This document shows positions 21,109-23,935 of a stretch of 23,935 nt of DNA, piece by piece. The first letter of the stretch is position 1. Each line of letters opens with the position of its first letter. The DNA is taken from positions 1-23,935 of the forward strand of contig DATMLO010000089.1 in NCBI GenBank assembly GCA_035570495.1. The letters run 5' to 3'. The notes beneath the pieces were generated by a model. The model ran no database searches. It had not been told where the DNA came from and worked only from the letters and a program-made list of their open reading frames with translations. A program made the position numbers and the translations under genes. The DNA is from DATARH01 sp035570495. GTDB taxonomy: Bacteria > Pseudomonadota > Alphaproteobacteria > ATCC43930 > CGMCC-115725.

Positions 21109-22359
21109 CTACGATTTCGCCGAATCGTAAGGGTAGAGCGCGTCGCCGTCTTTGTATTTAGCTGGCCACAGGATGATCGGGTTCTTCGCGTCCTGGAACT
21201 GGTCGACGCCGTTGCCGGTGACGTGCTGGAACTGCACCATCATCGAGTGCGAGACGCTGAGCTCCCCGTCCTCGCCAAAGGCGATGTCGCCCATCACGGT
21301 CTTGAAGGTGTGGCTTCGCATCCAGTCGGCGATCTTGTCCTGGTCGAGCCCTTTCGCTCCCTCGACCGAGTCGGCAAGCACCTGCATGTAGGTGTAAGCC
21401 CAGGGCGCCAGGTAATAGCCGAGCGGGTCGACGCCCGAACTGGCCGCCTTGTCGTGATATTTCTTGAGAAAGTCCATCACCCCGGGGAACTGCATGGTCT
21501 TTGCCGGGATCCAGAAATCATAATTGACGATGCCGTTCATCAACGGGCCGAGTTGCTCCTTCACCGAGGTGGTCTGCAGCCCAACCATGCCGCCGCCGAA
21601 TAATTTGGTCTTGAGCCCAACCTCGTTCGCCGCGTGGACGATGCCGACCGTGTCGACAGGATACGATGCGACGAACACCGCATCGGGATTGGTCGCCTGC
21701 ACGGCGCGAATGACCGGGCTGTAGTCGGTCGTCGTCGGCGGGTAGTTCTTGTCGTAGACGATATCCCAGCCGAACTTCTTGGCGTTCTTACGTACGCCAT
21801 CGGCTGAGGCGCGCGGATACTCGGCATCGGCGGCGATGATCGCCAGCGTCTTCGGCGCCGGGTTCTGCTGCGCGCCAACCTCAAAAAAGCCCACCGTCGA
21901 CGACACTGTCGGATCGGGGCCGGTCGGGGTGATCGTGAAGTATTTCGGGTAGTGGAACTGCTCGTTCACGGCGAGGCCGAACAGCGACAAGAAGGTCTTG
22001 TTGTGCTGGATGATGACGGGCATCGCCGGGGCGATGACATTGGTGCCATAGCCGGAAACGACGAGGTCGACCTTGTCGACGTCGATCAGCTTCGTATAAA
22101 GGCCCGGCACCGTCGACGGGTTCGACTGGTCGTCATAGATCACGAACTCGACCGGGCGACCCAGCAACCCGCCTTTGGCGTTGATATCGTCCTTCCAGAT
22201 GTCCATCGCCACCAGCGCCGATTTACCGTTGGCGGCGAGCGGGCCGGTCTGCGCCATGCCGAGCCCGATGCGGATCGGATCGGCCGAACGCGCAATGCGC
22301 GGCAGCAAGGGCGCGGCGGCAACGCCGAGCACGGTGGCGGTGAACGAGCGACGATCCAT
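21109..22359 (-). CDS. ABC transporter substrate-binding protein, branched-chain amino acid type (LivK-like)
   Basis: 416 residues. The N-terminus MDRRSFTATVLGVAAAPLLP resembles a twin-arginine signal (RRSF) and is cleaved after ARSA, so the protein is periplasmic. The mature part begins with DPIRIGLGMAQTGPLAANGK, then INAKGGLLGRPVEFVIYDDQ, the standard start of the type-I periplasmic fold used by Liv-type receptors. Later LFGGGMVGLQT and GYYLAPWAYTYMQVL match the second lobe. The start has a GGGGAGGG ribosome-binding site. These receptors bind amino acids, aromatic acids, amides or urea; the ligand is unknown. No Liv-type permease or ATPase gene adjoins it, so it is a solitary receptor. Confidence 0.9.
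   Translation of the reverse strand: MDRRSFTATVLGVAAAPLLPRIARSADPIRIGLGMAQTGPLAANGKSALVAMDIWKDDINAKGGLLGRPVEFVIYDDQSNPSTVPGLYTKLIDVDKVDLVVSGYGTNVIAPAMPVIIQHNKTFLSLFGLAVNEQFHYPKYFTITPTGPDPTVSSTVGFFEVGAQQNPAPKTLAIIAADAEYPRASADGVRKNAKKFGWDIVYDKNYPPTTTDYSPVIRAVQATNPDAVFVASYPVDTVGIVHAANEVGLKTKLFGGGMVGLQTTSVKEQLGPLMNGIVNYDFWIPAKTMQFPGVMDFLKKYHDKAASSGVDPLGYYLAPWAYTYMQVLADSVEGAKGLDQDKIADWMRSHTFKTVMGDIAFGEDGELSVSHSMMVQFQHVTGNGVDQFQDAKNPIILWPAKYKDGDALYPYDSAKS
21110..21129. terminator. hairpin at a convergent gene junction
   Basis: 7-bp perfect stem tacgatt / aatcgta with a 6-base loop, just after the plus-strand stop at 21105. Its first bases overlap the TAG stop of the minus-strand gene ending at 21109. 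No T-tract on either side. Confidence 0.35.
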
Positions 22360-22460
22360 GACTTCCCTCCCCTTGTGTTCCCCGGTGCCGAACCTGTGAC
22401 CCCACGATGGCCGGCCCGCGATGTATTTTGCGCGCGCAGTTAAGCGGCAGGTGGACGCCG

Positions 22461-23174
22461 ATGAAAGTTATTTCCGTCATTCTCGCGCTCTTGCTGTCAT
22501 CGGTCGCGGCGGCGGCAGAGACGCGGCCGGTCGTGGTCGAGCTGTTCACCTCGCAAGGCTGCTCGTCCTGCCCGCCAGCTGACAAGCTGCTCGGCGAGCT
22601 CGCCCAACGCGGCAATGTGATCGCGCTTGGCTACCACATCACATACTGGGACGGCGCGCAGTGGCACGACCCGCTATCCCTGCGCGAGGCGACCGAGCGG
22701 CAGCAGGCTTATGACGAGACCCTGACCCGCGGCCAGATATACACGCCGCAAATGGTCATCGAGGGCACGGAGGATGTGGTCGGCTCCGAACGGAGCCTTG
22801 TGCTGGCAGCGCTCGACAAGGCGAAGCCGGTCGCCGCCGCGAGCGTGACCTTCGCGCCCGACCGGCGCTCGGTCACAATCGGCGCCGGAGCGGCTCCCGC
22901 TGGCGCCGGCGTGCTCCTCGCCCGCTATGTGCTGCGGCGCGCGACCGAGGTCAAAGGCGGAGAGAATGCCGGGCACGCGGCGGTCGACGTCAACGCAGTT
23001 ACGTCGCTCAAGATGATCGGCGAATGGGCCGGCAAGGCGGAGAGCTTGCCGATCGAGCCGCCGCGCGACGGCGAAGGACTCGCCCTGCTGGTCCAGTCGC
23101 CGGACGGGAGATTCCTCGGCGCCGCCTCGATCGAGGGGCCGGCTACATCACCGCCCCAAGCACCCAGGGCGTAA
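22461..23174 (+). CDS. DUF1223 domain-containing secreted thioredoxin-like protein
   Basis: 237 residues. Signal peptide MKVISVILALLLSSVAAAA, then TRPVVVELFTSQGCSSCPPAD, the DUF1223 signature with a CxxC pair at Cys34 and Cys37, in the place of the thioredoxin active site. It continues with LGYHITYWDGAQWHDPLS and YTPQMVIEG (with a cis-Pro-like TPQ). The family is common in Alphaproteobacteria and its function is not established; a periplasmic redox role is inferred from the fold. The frame is open from 22407, but ATG 22461 gives the signal peptide and has AGGTGG upstream. Its 3' end overlaps the convergent dehydratase gene by 32 bases. Confidence 0.88.
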   Translation: MKVISVILALLLSSVAAAAETRPVVVELFTSQGCSSCPPADKLLGELAQRGNVIALGYHITYWDGAQWHDPLSLREATERQQAYDETLTRGQIYTPQMVIEGTEDVVGSERSLVLAALDKAKPVAAASVTFAPDRRSVTIGAGAAPAGAGVLLARYVLRRATEVKGGENAGHAAVDVNAVTSLKMIGEWAGKAESLPIEPPRDGEGLALLVQSPDGRFLGAASIEGPATSPPQAPRA

Positions 23175-23935
23175 ACTCGTCTTCCCCAAAACCGAGGATT
23201 TCGCTCTTCGTCTGTTCGCCGGACGCGGTGTCGAGCACCAGCCGGAAGATGCGCTCGCCCATCTCGGCGACCGTCGCCTCGCCATCGGCGATCGGGCCGC
23301 AATCGATGTCCATATCGTCTTCCATGCGGCGGAAGAGGGGCGTGTTGGTCGCCAGCTTCAGCGACGGTGCGGGCTTGCAGCCAAACACCGAGCCGCGCCC
23401 CGTGGTGAAGCAGATGATGTTGGCGCCGCCGGCGACCTGGCCGGTCGCCGAGACCGGGTCGTAGCCCGGCGTATCCATGAACACGAAGCCCTTTTTCGTG
23501 ATCGGCTCCGCATAACGGTAGACGTCGACGAGGTTGGTGCTGCCGCCCTTGGCGACCGCGCCCAGCGATTTTTCGAGGATCGTCGTGAGCCCGCCCGCCT
23601 TGTTGCCGGGCGAAGGGTTATTGTTCATCTCGCCGCCGGTGCGCGCGGTGTAATCCTCCCACCAGCGGATGCGCTCGACGAGCTTTTCGCCGACCTCGCG
23701 GCTCGCGGCGCGGCGAGTCAGGAGATGCTCAGCGCCGTAGATTTCCGGCGTCTCCGACAGGACGGCTGTGCCGCCGTGGCGCACCAGTAGATCGACGCAA
23801 GCACCGAGCGCCGGATTGGCGGTGATGCCGGAATACCCGTCCGAGCCGCCGCATTGCAGCGCCAGGGTCAGGTGGCTCGCCGGCACCGTCTCGCGCCGCA
23901 CGTCGTTGGCGGCGGGAAGCATCGCCTTGATGCGT
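23143..23935 (-). CDS. UxaA/GarD-family dehydratase (altronate or galactarate type), C-terminal part
   Basis: The visible 263 or so residues are the C-terminal domain; the frame stays open through the right edge of the window, so the N-terminal part (with the SAF domain if present) is outside. LQCGGSDGYSGITANPALGA, VLSETPEIYGAEHLLTRRA and TGRGSVFGCKPAPSLKLATN followed by DDMDIDCGPIADG are the family's conserved blocks; the two Cys-containing motifs are probable Fe/S or metal ligands. The enzymes dehydrate aldaric or aldonic acids (D-altronate, galactarate, or related) to 2-keto-3-deoxy acids. The branch cannot be told from this part. With DenD at 18102 and an organic-acid MFS carrier it hints at sugar-acid use in the region, though the genes are not in one operon. 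Confidence 0.9.
   Translation of the reverse strand, partial: RIKAMLPAANDVRRETVPASHLTLALQCGGSDGYSGITANPALGACVDLLVRHGGTAVLSETPEIYGAEHLLTRRAASREVGEKLVERIRWWEDYTARTGGEMNNNPSPGNKAGGLTTILEKSLGAVAKGGSTNLVDVYRYAEPITKKGFVFMDTPGYDPVSATGQVAGGANIICFTTGRGSVFGCKPAPSLKLATNTPLFRRMEDDMDIDCGPIADGEATVAEMGERIFRLVLDTASGEQTKSEILGFGEDEFTPWVLGAVM

Overview
This 23.9 kb window is dense, GC-rich chromosomal DNA. It looks like an alphaproteobacterium of the Hyphomicrobiales (Rhizobiales) type. Three things point that way: two exact GGAAC-N17-CGTT promoters of the alphaproteobacterial general-stress sigma factor EcfG; an inverted REP-like element of the sort whose spurious translation reads MPGLVPGIH...DVDGRNKSGHD; and a gene content typical of soil members of that order (CoxL-like molybdenum hydroxylase, luciferase-like monooxygenases, CaiB/BaiF enzyme, NodT-type outer-membrane factor). 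I saw no rRNA, tRNA, CRISPR array, insertion sequence or phage gene, and no gene-free stretch over 300 bases.

Layout. 1-982 (minus): truncated luciferase-like monooxygenase and an alpha/beta hydrolase, joined by an ATGA overlap. 1051-4414 (plus): secreted small protein, orphan form-II CoxL-like molybdenum hydroxylase large subunit, secreted protein of unknown function. 4464-4760 (minus): small Ala-rich membrane-anchored protein behind a perfect EcfG promoter. 4926-6065 (plus): amidohydrolase with a strong terminator. 6221-11143 (plus): type III polyketide synthase, isoprenylcysteine-methyltransferase-like membrane enzyme, MarR regulator, EmrA-type adaptor and NodT-type outer-membrane lipoprotein, which together look like a build-and-export cassette for a phenolic or pyrone lipid. 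11176-12710 (plus): tungstate transporter permease and binding protein, the latter frameshifted near its C-terminus, with no ATPase gene. 12714-13244 (minus): two paralogous, extremely Trp/His-rich secreted miniproteins with EcfG-type promoters. 13359-15096 (minus): MaoC-like hydratase and 3-hydroxyisobutyrate-dehydrogenase-like enzyme, followed by a REP-like element. 15214-18031: VOC-fold protein (minus), second luciferase-like monooxygenase (plus) and an alpha-methylacyl-CoA racemase (minus) whose catalytic residues are all in place. 18102-20484: D-erythronate-dehydrogenase-like SDR (plus) converging on an MFS carrier (minus). 20698-23935: small lipoprotein (plus), solitary branched-chain-amino-acid-type binding protein (minus), DUF1223 thioredoxin-like protein (plus), and the C-terminal part of an altronate/galactarate dehydratase-family protein (minus) that runs off the end.

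How the genes may work together (inference). The right half is mainly uptake and catabolism of organic and sugar acids. The 6.2-11.1 kb block is the best candidate for a little-described system: biosynthesis, tailoring, sensing and export in one direction, with a candidate operator at the MarR start. The second theme is general stress: EcfG promoters drive a membrane-anchored helical protein and a pair of Trp/His-rich exported miniproteins sharing a CWxTxWGxxC motif.
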